A DNA stretch of 64,000 bases from Chitinophagales bacterium (GTDB lineage: Bacteria; Bacteroidota; Bacteroidia; Chitinophagales; Saprospiraceae), in contig JAAFIM010000009.1 of assembly GCA_013297745.1 (NCBI GenBank), positions 1 through 64,000 of the forward strand, in the 5' to 3' direction. Below are positions 34,140 to 43,121 of the stretch, one piece after another (position 1 is the stretch's first letter; every line of letters starts with the position of its first letter). Position numbers and translations under genes: made by a program. The notes under the pieces are model-generated. The model was not told the DNA's origin. It worked only from the letters and a program-made list of their open reading frames with translations, and ran no database searches.

Positions 34140-35153
34140 ATGAAAACAATTTTTTTGACGGGCGCGAGCGGTTTTGTGGGTGCGTATTTATTAAAACTAT
34201 TGGTAGAAAAAGGCTATCAAGTGCGAGCTTTGCGCCGAAAAAACAGTAATTTATTACTAACAGAAGCTTTTCACGACAAAGTAGAATGGATTACGGGCGA
34301 TATTAACGATGTGGATTTGCTGGACGATGCGCTACAGGGCGTAGATGAAGTTTATCACTCGGCTGCTTTGGTTTCTTTCCACGCACAAGACGCAGCGCAA
34401 ATGTTGATAACCAACGCAGAAGGCACAGCCAATTTGGTCAATGCAGCTTTGGACGCTTCAGTCAAAAAATTTTTACACGTGAGTTCTATAGCCGCTTTGG
34501 GGCGCAAAAAACACCAAAATCATTATACCGAAACCGCTCAATGGGAAAATAGTCCGCTAAATACGCATTATGCCATTTCCAAATTTAAAGCCGAGTGTGA
34601 AGTTTGGCGCGGGATAGAAGAGGGGCTTAATGCGGTGATTATCAACCCGTCTATGATTTTGGGTGCTGGTTTTTGGCAACAAGGCACGGGACAATTTTTT
34701 CATCTGGTCGCTAATCGGATGTATTTTCACCCGCGCGGCGCAACCGCTTTTGTGGATGTGCGCGATGTGGCTGAAGCTGCTTATCAACTGATGCAAAGTC
34801 CAATTCAAGCCCAACGGTTTATTTTGGGACACCACAATATAGCCTATAAAGATTTTTTTGCACAAATAGCCGCCGCTCTCCATTGCGCGCCGCCTTCGCG
34901 CCCTTTGCCCGATTGGTTGGGGGAAATTGCTTGGCGGGCTGATTATTTGAAATCCAAATTTTTTGGCAAAAAGCCCGTGCTTACGCGCGAATTGGTGCAA
35001 AATACCCGCAATAGTTTTACCTATTCGAGCGAGGCGATTATTAAAGCTATAGATTTTAAATTTCGTCCGTTGGAACAAACCATAAAAGAAACAGCAGCAG
35101 CTTATCGCCAATCGCAAAAAGATAATATCGGTTATGCGATGCTGGATTTCTAA
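34140..35153 (+). CDS. NAD-dependent epimerase/dehydratase family protein
   Basis: 337 residues from the ATG at 34140 (a TTG two codons earlier is ignored). Extended SDR: TGASGFVGAYLLKLL (residues 6-20), GDINDVDLLDDALQGVDEVYHSAALVSF, FLHVSSIAALGR, and the catalytic YAISK. It is close to dihydroflavonol-4-reductase-like proteins. Substrate unknown. The GbsR-type regulator gene follows after 48 bp and may be cotranscribed. Confidence 0.87.
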   Translation: MKTIFLTGASGFVGAYLLKLLVEKGYQVRALRRKNSNLLLTEAFHDKVEWITGDINDVDLLDDALQGVDEVYHSAALVSFHAQDAAQMLITNAEGTANLVNAALDASVKKFLHVSSIAALGRKKHQNHYTETAQWENSPLNTHYAISKFKAECEVWRGIEEGLNAVIINPSMILGAGFWQQGTGQFFHLVANRMYFHPRGATAFVDVRDVAEAAYQLMQSPIQAQRFILGHHNIAYKDFFAQIAAALHCAPPSRPLPDWLGEIAWRADYLKSKFFGKKPVLTRELVQNTRNSFTYSSEAIIKAIDFKFRPLEQTIKETAAAYRQSQKDNIGYAMLDF

Positions 35154-35201
35154 CCAATTTTATAAAAACAAGCTATTCATTAAATATACTTTTTCCAAAT
35201 T

Positions 35202-35699
35202 ATGCAGCTCAATGAAGCCAAACAAAAATTTATAGCCGCTTGGGGTGCTTTTGGCTCCAATTGGGGTATCAACCGAACTATGGCGCAAGTTCACGCGTTG
35301 CTGTTGTGTTCGCCTACCGAACTATCAGCAGAACAGGTGATGGAACAATTAGAAATTTCGCGCGGCAACGCTAATATCAACTTACGCGCCTTGATAGATA
35401 TTGGTTTAGTTCATAAAAAACTCAAAACGGGCGACCGCCGCGAGTACTTTTTTGCGGAAAAAAATATGTTGAAAGTTGTTCGCCAAATTATACAACATCG
35501 CAAACGCAAAGAGTTGGAACCGCTTTTAGAAATGCTCGAAGGGGTCAAAGGTATCACCGAAAAAGGCAGCGAAACGGACGCTTTTATCGGCACAATAGAC
35601 GATATTCAATTATTCGCACAAAAAACGGATAAATTATTAGATATTATGCTGGAGGCTGATGCCGAATGGTTGTTGAATAATTTTCTGCGGTTTAAATAG
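35202..35699 (+). CDS. GbsR/MarR family transcriptional regulator
   Basis: 165 residues. The winged helix-turn-helix spans about 20-90 (GINRTMAQVHALLLCSPTELSAEQVMEQLEISRGNANINLRALIDIGLVHKK, then the wing KTGDRREYFFA). The SRGNANINLRAL recognition helix is typical of the GbsR branch. C-terminal dimerisation helices follow. Local target unknown; the epimerase upstream is a candidate. Confidence 0.87.
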   Translation: MQLNEAKQKFIAAWGAFGSNWGINRTMAQVHALLLCSPTELSAEQVMEQLEISRGNANINLRALIDIGLVHKKLKTGDRREYFFAEKNMLKVVRQIIQHRKRKELEPLLEMLEGVKGITEKGSETDAFIGTIDDIQLFAQKTDKLLDIMLEADAEWLLNNFLRFK

Positions 35700-35712
35700 A
35701 AATTTTGCTAAT

Positions 35713-35750
35713 AAAAAAAAGCCCTTTACCGATTTGGTAAGGGCTTTTTT
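35713..35750. terminator. Bidirectional terminator
   Basis: AAAGCCCTTTACC, short loop, GGTAAGGGCTTTTTT between the convergent regulator and valS. Confidence 0.85.
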
Positions 35751-35752
35751 CG

Positions 35753-38479
35753 TTAATTTAGTTTGGCTAAACTATCTTCTAATAAATTGATTTTCAATAA
35801 ATTGTCAGCTAATTTGCGACGCTCAAATTCTACAACTTCGGGTTTGGCATTTTGTACAAATTTATCATTAGATAATTTTTTCTCAATAGTAGCCACAAAA
35901 CCGCGCACATATTCCAACTCCTTGGCTAATTTGCTGCGTTCTTCCTCTATGTTGATGGTTTTTTGCAAAACTACAGCGAATTGCATCGCGCCAGCTAAGA
36001 AAGAAACCGTAGAAGGTTGTTCTTGGTTGGATAATTCCAAACTTTCAAAAAATCCTAGTTTTATCAAAGCCTCTTTTGCTCCAACCAAACTCAACAATTG
36101 GTTAGTTTCTGCACTTTCTTTGCCTACAATTTTTAGCAACTGTTTGGGCGAAAGTTGGTTTTGATTGCGAACCTCGCGCACGCCGATAATGATTTGTTGT
36201 AGTTGTTGGATTTGCTCCAAAAGTTGATTATCAAAAGTTCCCGCTTTTGGCCAACTGCTTAAAATACAGTCTGTTTCGTTGGGGTTTTCTTTGAGTGCAG
36301 CCCAAAGTTCTTCAGTAATAAAGGGCATAAATGGATGCAATAAAGTCAGCATTTTTTTGAAAATTGCTAAACTAAAATCATAAGTCGCTTTATCCATTGG
36401 GCTTTGATAAGCGGGTTTTATCCATTCCAAATACCAAGAGCAAAAATCGTCCCAAATGAAATTGTACAAAGTCATCAAGGCTTCAGATAAGCGATATTGG
36501 GCAAAACTTTGGTCTATAGAAACGATAGTTTTTTGCAATAAATTATCCAACCAGCGCATAGCGAGTTGATTGGTTTGAGGAGTTGGCGTTCCTGTAGTTT
36601 CGCAGCCTTTGAGCATACGCAAAGCATTCCACAATTTATTGGTAAAATTACGCCCTATTTCGCAAACCTTGCTTTCGTTTTTGATTTTGGTAGATTTTAA
36701 TTTCGGGTCGCCGTCAAAATCTGCGTCAAAAATAACATCATTGCCCACAGAAGAACAGGACAACATACCAAAACGAACCCCATCCGCGCTGTATTTTTCT
36801 ATCAAAACCAAACTATCAGGAGAGTTGCCCAAGTTTTTGGACATTTTACGGCCTAATTTATCGCGTACCATTCCTGTAAAATAAACGTCTTTGAACGGGA
36901 AAACGCCTTTTTGTTTGGCCAATTCTTCGCCCAACAAATCTCCAGCCCATTCGTAACCAGCCATTATCATCCGCGCTACCCAGAAAAACATAATATCCCA
37001 GCCCGTAATCAACACATTGGTAGGGTAGTAGTAGCGGAAATCGGTTTTGTCGCCGTCTTTTTCAAACGCATCAAATACAGACAAAGGCCACAACCAAGAC
37101 GAAAACCAAGTATCTACTACATCTTCATCTTGTTTCAAATCAGCGAGTTGGTAAGTTCCACCGTTGGCGTTGAGTTCAGCTAAAGCTTCTTCTTTGCTAT
37201 TGGCTACAGCTACTTTGCCGTCGGGCGTGTAGTAGGCGGGAATTTGTTGTCCCCACCACAATTGGCGAGAAATACACCAATCGCGTACATTTTCGGGCTG
37301 CAACCAAGAGCGGTACATATTCAAAAAGTCTTTTGGCAAGAAATTAACTTCGCCATTTTCTACAGCAGCCAAAGCAGAAGCAGCGAATTTATCCATTTTC
37401 AAAAACCATTGTTCAGTCAAACGCGGTTCTATAATGGATTTATTCCGTTCAGAACGGCCAACTTTATTCAAATGCTCTTCAGTTTTTGCCAAAAAACCTG
37501 CGGCTTCCAAATCTTTGGCTATAATTTTTCGTACAATAAAGCGGTCTTTGCCAACATAAAGCTGCGCTTTTTCGTTTAAAGTGCCGTCTTCATTCAATAT
37601 ATCTATAACTTCCAAATTGTGGCGGCGGCCAACTTCAAAGTCGTTGAGGTCGTGAGCTGGGGTAATTTTGAGCGCGCCCGTCCCAAAATCCATTTTTACA
37701 TAACTATCTGCTATAATCGGAATGGCTTTGCCCAACAGGGGAATTTTAACCATTTTGCCAACCAAATGCGTATAACGCTCATCTTTGGGATTAATGGCTA
37801 TGGCTACGTCTGCCATTATCGTTTCGGGGCGAGTAGTCGCTATAGTAATGTGTCCGTCTCCCTCTGCGAAAGGATAATTGATAAAAAATAGTTTGGAAGT
37901 TTCTTCCGAGTGGATAACCTCTTCGTTGCCCAAAGCTGTTTTTACCTCGCAATCCCAATTGCACATACGCAAGCCTTTATAAATATAACCTTTGCGGTAC
38001 AAATCCACAAAAGACCAAGTTACGGCGTTGGATAGTTTGTCTTCCATCGTAAAACGGGTGCGTTCCCAATCGCAAGACGCGCCCATTAGCTTGAGTTGTT
38101 CTATGATTATACCGCCATATTTTTCTTTCCAAGCAAAAGCGTGTTTCAAAAACTCTTCGCGGCTAATATCGCTTTTTTTGATACCTTGAGATTTGAGCAA
38201 ATCAATAACTTTATTCTCTGTGGCTATAGAAGCGTGGTCTGTACCTGGCACCCAGCAAGCGTTTTTGCCGTCCAAACGCGCTTTGCGTATCAATACGTCG
38301 TGAATGGTGATATTCAATAAATGCCCCATATGCAAAACGCCTGTTACGTTGGGCGGAGGCAATACTATAGTATAAGGTTCTTTTTCGTTGGGCGTAGAGT
38401 GGAAATAGCCCTTTTCTTGCCAATGTTTATACCATTTGGCTTCTGTTTCGGCTGCATTATAGCGGGTCGATAGTTCCAT
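35753..38479 (-). CDS. valS: Valine--tRNA ligase
   Basis: 908 residues, full length class I synthetase. HIGH region PPPNVTGVLHMGHLLN (near 40-55), the CP1 editing domain (TTRPETIMADVAIAINP), KMSKNLGNSPD (KMSKS signature), anticodon-binding helical domain and the C-terminal coiled coil (INIEEERSKLAKELEYVRGFVATIEKKL). Charges tRNA-Val and edits mischarged Thr. Monocistronic. Confidence 0.97.
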   Translation of the reverse strand: MELSTRYNAAETEAKWYKHWQEKGYFHSTPNEKEPYTIVLPPPNVTGVLHMGHLLNITIHDVLIRKARLDGKNACWVPGTDHASIATENKVIDLLKSQGIKKSDISREEFLKHAFAWKEKYGGIIIEQLKLMGASCDWERTRFTMEDKLSNAVTWSFVDLYRKGYIYKGLRMCNWDCEVKTALGNEEVIHSEETSKLFFINYPFAEGDGHITIATTRPETIMADVAIAINPKDERYTHLVGKMVKIPLLGKAIPIIADSYVKMDFGTGALKITPAHDLNDFEVGRRHNLEVIDILNEDGTLNEKAQLYVGKDRFIVRKIIAKDLEAAGFLAKTEEHLNKVGRSERNKSIIEPRLTEQWFLKMDKFAASALAAVENGEVNFLPKDFLNMYRSWLQPENVRDWCISRQLWWGQQIPAYYTPDGKVAVANSKEEALAELNANGGTYQLADLKQDEDVVDTWFSSWLWPLSVFDAFEKDGDKTDFRYYYPTNVLITGWDIMFFWVARMIMAGYEWAGDLLGEELAKQKGVFPFKDVYFTGMVRDKLGRKMSKNLGNSPDSLVLIEKYSADGVRFGMLSCSSVGNDVIFDADFDGDPKLKSTKIKNESKVCEIGRNFTNKLWNALRMLKGCETTGTPTPQTNQLAMRWLDNLLQKTIVSIDQSFAQYRLSEALMTLYNFIWDDFCSWYLEWIKPAYQSPMDKATYDFSLAIFKKMLTLLHPFMPFITEELWAALKENPNETDCILSSWPKAGTFDNQLLEQIQQLQQIIIGVREVRNQNQLSPKQLLKIVGKESAETNQLLSLVGAKEALIKLGFFESLELSNQEQPSTVSFLAGAMQFAVVLQKTINIEEERSKLAKELEYVRGFVATIEKKLSNDKFVQNAKPEVVEFERRKLADNLLKINLLEDSLAKLN

Positions 38480-38531
38480 ACGATTAGATAATTTGATAAG
38501 GTTTTTTAATTTTTTTTGTATAAATAAGCCG

Positions 38532-38539
38532 CAAATGTA
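38532..38539 (-). promoter_or_regulatory. -7 promoter box for valS
   Basis: Minus-strand TACATTTG followed by C, 52 bp before the valS ATG. Confidence 0.55.
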
Positions 38540-38549
38540 GGGTTTTTTT

Positions 38550-38557
38550 TACCTTTG
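38550..38557 (+). promoter_or_regulatory. -7 promoter box for lipoprotein gene
   Basis: TACCTTTG followed by C, 10 bp from the divergent valS box. It overlaps the first codons of the open frame at 38555, so the gene start is placed at 38612. Confidence 0.6.
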
Positions 38558-38611
38558 CAGCCCAATCATCTTATTTTTAAACATTTTACGCTGTATTTTA
38601 AGCCTTTTTTT

Positions 38612-39130
38612 ATGAACAAAATTCTTTTTATTGGTTTTTTCTTAATGGTATCTATGTTTTATGCCTGCCAAGCAGATAAACCCAATAGCAATGCCGCCAT
38701 ACCAGAACCACCTTTTGAGCTAAAAATAGAACAAACTTTAGATTTGAAAAGTTATAATCTACCTTTTTCTATAAAAGTTCCCGCCAACGCCAAAGTAGAA
38801 GCCAAAAAAGGCTTTACACCCGAATATGTAATAGCTACCAGAGGTTATTATTTACAGATTATGCCTGTCAATTTGGGAACTTCCAATCGCAAAAAAATTA
38901 AGGACGAATCTCTAAAAGAAATAGAAGCCCGCCCCGAATTTTCTAAAGTTATACTTAATGATAGCTTTGGGTTTGTGTATGAAACCAAATGGGAAAAATT
39001 GCCCAACGCGTATAATTTTAGGTATTTTTACACACAAGGCGAAACGTATTATGATTTCAGAAGTGCCAATAGTAGAGGAGTCAAACAAGACGAAGCTTTA
39101 CTCATTTATAAAAATATCAAGCAAGAGTAG
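38612..39130 (+). CDS. Hypothetical lipoprotein
   Basis: 172 residues from ATG 38612. Lipoprotein signal ILFIGFFLMVSMFYAC, then a linker (DKPNSNAAIPEPP) and a compact globular domain with LPFSIKVPANAKVEAKKG and YYLQIMPVNLG. No family recognised. Divergent from valS; the RHS-like secreted protein follows after 75 bp. Confidence 0.65.
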   Translation: MNKILFIGFFLMVSMFYACQADKPNSNAAIPEPPFELKIEQTLDLKSYNLPFSIKVPANAKVEAKKGFTPEYVIATRGYYLQIMPVNLGTSNRKKIKDESLKEIEARPEFSKVILNDSFGFVYETKWEKLPNAYNFRYFYTQGETYYDFRSANSRGVKQDEALLIYKNIKQE

Positions 39131-39205
39131 AAATAGGCTTGTTACCCTATTTTTTTTTAACGTCCCAAGTGGCGATATATTTTTTTACAACAAAAAATCG
39201 TTAAT

Positions 39206-40009
39206 ATGAAAAAAAATAAAATTTTAGCATTTTGTTATTTCTTTTTGGGTTTCTTATCTTTGACCCAAGCGCAAACAGATGCTGAAAAAGAAAACTTGAA
39301 AGGCGCGGTAAAAGAAACCACTGAATATATTATCGTTGAGGGCGAAGGCAAAAAATTAAACCGCAAAGCTTTATTTAGTACAAAAGGTGCGATTAAGGAA
39401 GAGCAAACTTATCATCCTGAAGGCAACCGCCGCCACGTGTATAATTACGACAAAGACGGTAAGTTGGCGACCAAGCAAAGTTTTGACCCAATGAATGTTT
39501 TGGTAGAACAATGGGACTGGAAGTACAACAGCAAAGGCCAATCTACAGGGCGAAGCAGCCAAACCAAAACTGAAAAAGGTATGCAGTTGGCGCGCATTTT
39601 TGAATGTAAATACAACAACGCTGGGCAATTGGAAGAGGAAAAAGAAATGGATAGCAAAAAGAAAGTTATTGGCACATTCAAATTTGAATACAACGAAAAT
39701 GGCACTCTCAAAACGCTAACTGTAGTCGTTGGGCGAGTAGATTTTTTCTATAACGACAAAAAGCAGTTGTTGGAAACCAAATTTTATACAGAAGATGGCG
39801 AATACAACGCTCAAAAAACTTTTGCTTACGACGAGCAAGGCAACCAAAGCGAGTATTCAGAGTTGCAAGTGGGCGAAGAAAAACCTTATTCTGTAGAAAA
39901 AGATGTCTATCAATACGATGCCCAAAACAATTGGATTTTGCGCACAACTACCTATCTCAACGGCAAAACCCGCATAATGAGCCGAGTGATAGAATACCAC
40001 GAACAGTAA
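39206..40009 (+). CDS. Secreted protein with RHS/YD-like repeats
   Basis: 267 residues with a signal peptide (ILAFCYFFLGFLSLTQAQ). The mature part is a series of short units of the form (Y/F)xYxxxGxL: YNYDKDGKLATKQSF, WKYNSKGQS, CKYNNAGQLEE, FEYNENGTLKTL, FFYNDKKQLLETKFY, FAYDEQGNQSEY, YQYDAQNNWI. This is the YD-repeat pattern found in RHS proteins and in many small Bacteroidota secreted proteins. Role unknown. A terminator follows. Confidence 0.7.
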   Translation: MKKNKILAFCYFFLGFLSLTQAQTDAEKENLKGAVKETTEYIIVEGEGKKLNRKALFSTKGAIKEEQTYHPEGNRRHVYNYDKDGKLATKQSFDPMNVLVEQWDWKYNSKGQSTGRSSQTKTEKGMQLARIFECKYNNAGQLEEEKEMDSKKKVIGTFKFEYNENGTLKTLTVVVGRVDFFYNDKKQLLETKFYTEDGEYNAQKTFAYDEQGNQSEYSELQVGEEKPYSVEKDVYQYDAQNNWILRTTTYLNGKTRIMSRVIEYHEQ

Positions 40010-40029
40010 AAATTAAATTATTGATTGCA

Positions 40030-40058
40030 AAAGTCTTCCCAATGGAAGGCTTTTTTTT
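40030..40058 (+). terminator. Intrinsic terminator
   Basis: AAAGTCTTCCC, AAT loop, GGAAGGCTTTTTTTT after the RHS-like gene. Confidence 0.7.
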
Positions 40059-40090
40059 ATCATTTTTTTTCTATTTTATAGAAACAAAAC

Positions 40091-40098
40091 TATCTTTG
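40091..40098 (+). promoter_or_regulatory. -7 promoter box for enoyl-CoA hydratase
   Basis: TATCTTTG followed by C, 34 bp before the ATG at 40133. Confidence 0.6.
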
Positions 40099-40132
40099 CG
40101 CTGTTTTTACCAAAAAAATTATTCAATCCGCA

Positions 40133-40918
40133 ATGAATCCATATCAAAACTTGCTCATCAGTGAGCTAAACGGTGTTTTGACCGTTACTATTAACCGCCC
40201 CGAAGCTCTAAATGCGCTCAATCAACAAACGATGCGCGATTTGGCTAATTTTTTTAGAGATGCTTTGCCCAATGTGGCGCAAATCAAAGGGGTAATTATC
40301 ACAGGCGCAGGCGCGAAATCGTTTGTAGCTGGTGCTGATATTTCCGAATTTACCCAATTGGATGCTCAAGGCGCGCTAGAAATGGCACAAAATGGGCAAG
40401 ATATTTTCTTTCAAATAGAGCGTTTTCCCCGCCCTGTGATTGCTGCTGTCAATGGTTTTGCCTTGGGCGGCGGTTGTGAGTTGGCTATGGCTTGTCATTT
40501 GCGGATAGCGGGCGAAAAAGCAAAATTTGGTCAGCCCGAAGTCAATTTGGGTATAATCCCCGGCTATGGCGGCACTCAACGCCTTTGCCAATTGGTGGGC
40601 AAAGCCAAAGCGTTGGAGTTGATGATGACGGCCGATATGATAGGCGCAGAAGAAGCACACCGTTTGGGATTGGCCAATCACGTCGTTGCAGCTGGCGAAG
40701 AAGTAGCCAAAGCTACAGAAATTATTGAAAAAATAGCCACTAAAGCTCCTTTGGCCATTAGCAAAGTGATAGAATGTGTAAATGCAAACTATCAAGATGG
40801 CAAAGATGGTTATCAAACCGAAATATCAGAATTTGCTTCTTGTGTGCGTACCAACGACTTCAAAGAGGGCGCAACTGCCTTTTTGGAGAAAAGAAAACCC
40901 GTTTTTAAAAATTTATAA
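40133..40918 (+). CDS. Enoyl-CoA hydratase/isomerase
   Basis: 261 residues, crotonase family. NRPEALNALNQQTM near residue 22, GAGAKSFVAGADISEF (oxyanion hole), AAVNGFALGGGCELAMACHLRIA, and EVNLGIIPGYGGTQRLCQLVG with catalytic Glu residues. Hydrates 2-enoyl-CoA in fatty acid or butanoyl-CoA metabolism. Monocistronic, with a terminator at 40955-40991. Confidence 0.93.
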   Translation: MNPYQNLLISELNGVLTVTINRPEALNALNQQTMRDLANFFRDALPNVAQIKGVIITGAGAKSFVAGADISEFTQLDAQGALEMAQNGQDIFFQIERFPRPVIAAVNGFALGGGCELAMACHLRIAGEKAKFGQPEVNLGIIPGYGGTQRLCQLVGKAKALELMMTADMIGAEEAHRLGLANHVVAAGEEVAKATEIIEKIATKAPLAISKVIECVNANYQDGKDGYQTEISEFASCVRTNDFKEGATAFLEKRKPVFKNL

Positions 40919-40954
40919 TCGTTGGCTATCTGCATTGATATATTTGTACCAAAA

Positions 40955-40991
40955 TAAAAAAGCCCTTACTATTGCAGTAAGGGCTTTTTTT
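40955..40991. terminator. Bidirectional terminator
   Basis: AAAGCCCTTACT, ATTGC loop, AGTAAGGGCTTTTTTT between convergent enoyl-CoA hydratase and histidine kinase genes. Confidence 0.85.
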
Positions 40992-42525
40992 ATGCTGTAG
41001 TTTGCTCGCCAGGATATTGGAACGGAAAAAATAGGGTAAATGCGCTACCTTTGCCCAACTCACTTTTTACGGAGATATGGCCGTAGTGGGCTTCTACAAT
41101 CCCTTTGACATAACTCAATCCCAACCCAAAACCTTTGATATTGTGCAAGTTGCCTGTCGGTACGCGATAAAAAGTTTCAAAAATATGCTTTTGTCCCTCT
41201 TTGTTGATACCAGTTCCTTTGTCTTCAATAGTAATAAATATACCTTTTGCATCGTTATGGCTGCGCACGGTAATATCAGGACTTTGTGGCGAGTATTTGT
41301 TGGCATTGTCTAATAAATTAAGCACTGCGTTCAAAAAATGGGTTTCGTCAGCTTGTATATTGTGATTTTTAGCCTCCAAAAAAGTCTGTATTTTACCATC
41401 TCGTTTTTCTACTTGCAAAGACAAAGTATTGACAGCTTTATTTATAAATTCGTGAGCATCAAGATTTTGTATATTTAGTTTTAAATCATTTTTTTCCATA
41501 CGCGCCATTTGCAGTACTTTTTCTACCTGATTATTCATACGGCTATTTTCTTCGCGTATGATATTGATAAAACGTTCCATTTTGTCAATTTTTTGGCTGG
41601 CGTGCAAACCTTTAAGCATATCCGAAGCCAAAGAAATAGTAGCTATAGGCGTTTTGAACTCGTGGGTCATATTATTCAAAAAATCATTTTTCATTTCTGA
41701 TACTTTTTTCTGATTTAGAATAATCTGAATGGTGTAAGCAAAACAAAAAATAATCGTGCTGGTGAATAAAATAGTCCCCAATAGGTAAAAAATAATGCTA
41801 GTCCATACAAAAGCTTTGCGGTGGGGAAAATCGACGTGTAAGGTAGCTAATATGTTTTGGGAGGTGGGAAACAATTGTGCTTGGTATGCGTAGTCTTTGG
41901 CGCAGTTGGGTAAAATTTTTGATTTTTCGCAATAAGATTTTTGAAAAATAAAAGCATTTTTTTTGTGCGAAAAAACGCCATAACTGTATTCGGTACTCAA
42001 TCCTTTGGTGAGCAGTTCCGCTTTTAAAATATTCTCTAATAAAGTGAGGCTTACTCTTTTTTCTACAGGTATATCTTGCGCTATGCCGTGATGTACAAAA
42101 AATCGCTCAAAATGTATCTGAAAAGCCTCTTGGCTGCCTTTTTTCCAAGTGCGGCGGGATTCTTTGGCTATAAATTGTTCTTCTAGTCGCGGAAAATGTT
42201 GTTCGGCTGTCAGCATATCTGTATTGGAAGCCCGCACCGTATCGACCGACAAGTGGGTAGAAATTTCATCCACCAAAGCTATAGGCATAGACAAATTGTC
42301 GTTTTTTATGCTGGGTTTGGGTATATGATACCTTTTGCCGAGATGAGCGAGTTCTGCTTGTTCCAATTTGGCTACTGTTTGGGTCAAAGCTGCGTGTACA
42401 TTGTGGTCAAAAGCTTCATAATTCAATCTTAGCCGCGACACTATAGAATAAATTTGCATAGATACAATACCTATTAAAGCAAATATCATCAACACAATAA
42501 TTTTAATAAAGGCTTGTTTGGACAT
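40990..42525 (-). CDS. Sensor histidine kinase, RprX-like
   Basis: 511 residues. Membrane helix 8-29, a periplasmic sensor of about 210 residues, a second helix (SIIFYLLGTILFTSTIIFCF), then HisKA with MTHEFKTPIA (phospho-acceptor His near 288). The HATPase domain has NLLDNANKYS (N box), ITIEDKGTGI (G1) and GFGLGLSYVKGIVEAHYG (G2). The general layout resembles RprX of Bacteroides. No response regulator is adjacent; an RprY-like regulator lies at 61880-62584. Confidence 0.88.
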   Translation of the reverse strand: MSKQAFIKIIVLMIFALIGIVSMQIYSIVSRLRLNYEAFDHNVHAALTQTVAKLEQAELAHLGKRYHIPKPSIKNDNLSMPIALVDEISTHLSVDTVRASNTDMLTAEQHFPRLEEQFIAKESRRTWKKGSQEAFQIHFERFFVHHGIAQDIPVEKRVSLTLLENILKAELLTKGLSTEYSYGVFSHKKNAFIFQKSYCEKSKILPNCAKDYAYQAQLFPTSQNILATLHVDFPHRKAFVWTSIIFYLLGTILFTSTIIFCFAYTIQIILNQKKVSEMKNDFLNNMTHEFKTPIATISLASDMLKGLHASQKIDKMERFINIIREENSRMNNQVEKVLQMARMEKNDLKLNIQNLDAHEFINKAVNTLSLQVEKRDGKIQTFLEAKNHNIQADETHFLNAVLNLLDNANKYSPQSPDITVRSHNDAKGIFITIEDKGTGINKEGQKHIFETFYRVPTGNLHNIKGFGLGLSYVKGIVEAHYGHISVKSELGKGSAFTLFFPFQYPGEQTTA

Positions 42526-42566
42526 ATGATTTGATTTTTGAATGAAGCCTAAAGAAATATTTTTTG

Positions 42567-42574
42567 CAAAAATA
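42567..42574 (-). promoter_or_regulatory. -7 promoter box for histidine kinase
   Basis: Minus-strand TATTTTTG followed by C, 41 bp before the ATG. Confidence 0.5.
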
Positions 42575-42597
42575 GATATTTTTTATAAAAAACTCCT

Positions 42598-42605
42598 TAT
42601 GTTTG
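42598..42605 (+). promoter_or_regulatory. -7 promoter box for small secreted protein
   Basis: TATGTTTG followed by C, 68 bp before the ATG at 42674. Confidence 0.5.
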
Positions 42606-42673
42606 CAGGCTGTTTAACAAATAATTAGCAATTTTTTATCTACATTTCAATTTTTTAAATTAACTCTTATACA

Positions 42674-43000
42674 ATGAAAAACATTTTGTTTGCTGGCTTG
42701 CTTGCTGCTTTAGCCGCCCCTACTTTTGCTCAAATTGCAAATACGCAGAAAAAAGTTGTTAAAATCACTTCAGAAACAGATTTGAAAAATTACGAAAAAA
42801 GTCAGCAAACAGCTGATAAATCTGCTCCCAATGCACAAATACCCAATAAAATAAACCATTCGGGCAAAGTTGCAGAAGAAGAATACACAGAAGAAGAGTT
42901 GCAAAAAATTTTGGAATGGTATGGGCGTTGTGCTGAAGAAAATCCGACCGCTTTCAGAAGTGCGAATAAAGATAAGTCGCCAAAAACTAACAAAAAATAA
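42674..43000 (+). CDS. Hypothetical small secreted protein
   Basis: 108 residues with a good signal peptide (ILFAGLLAALAAPTFAQ). The mature part is short and charged (EEEYTEEELQKILEWYGRCAEENP), with a single Cys. No family recognised. A terminator follows the stop, supporting an independent transcript. Confidence 0.6.
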   Translation: MKNILFAGLLAALAAPTFAQIANTQKKVVKITSETDLKNYEKSQQTADKSAPNAQIPNKINHSGKVAEEEYTEEELQKILEWYGRCAEENPTAFRSANKDKSPKTNKK

Positions 43001-43005
43001 TTTTA

Positions 43006-43037
43006 ATACCTTTAGTGATGGCTAAAGGTATTTTTTT
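43006..43037 (+). terminator. Intrinsic terminator
   Basis: ATACCTTTAG, loop, CTAAAGGTATTTTTTTT. Confidence 0.75.
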
Positions 43038-43081
43038 TATAAATTTTTATTAAATAATAGTGCTATTGTTAAAACAATAAT

Positions 43082-43089
43082 TATCTTTG
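43082..43089 (+). promoter_or_regulatory. -7 promoter box for TonB-dependent receptor
   Basis: TATCTTTG followed by C, 32 bp before the ATG at 43122. Confidence 0.6.
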
Positions 43090-43121
43090 CAATCTAATTT
43101 ATTTATAAAATTTTTTTTGCG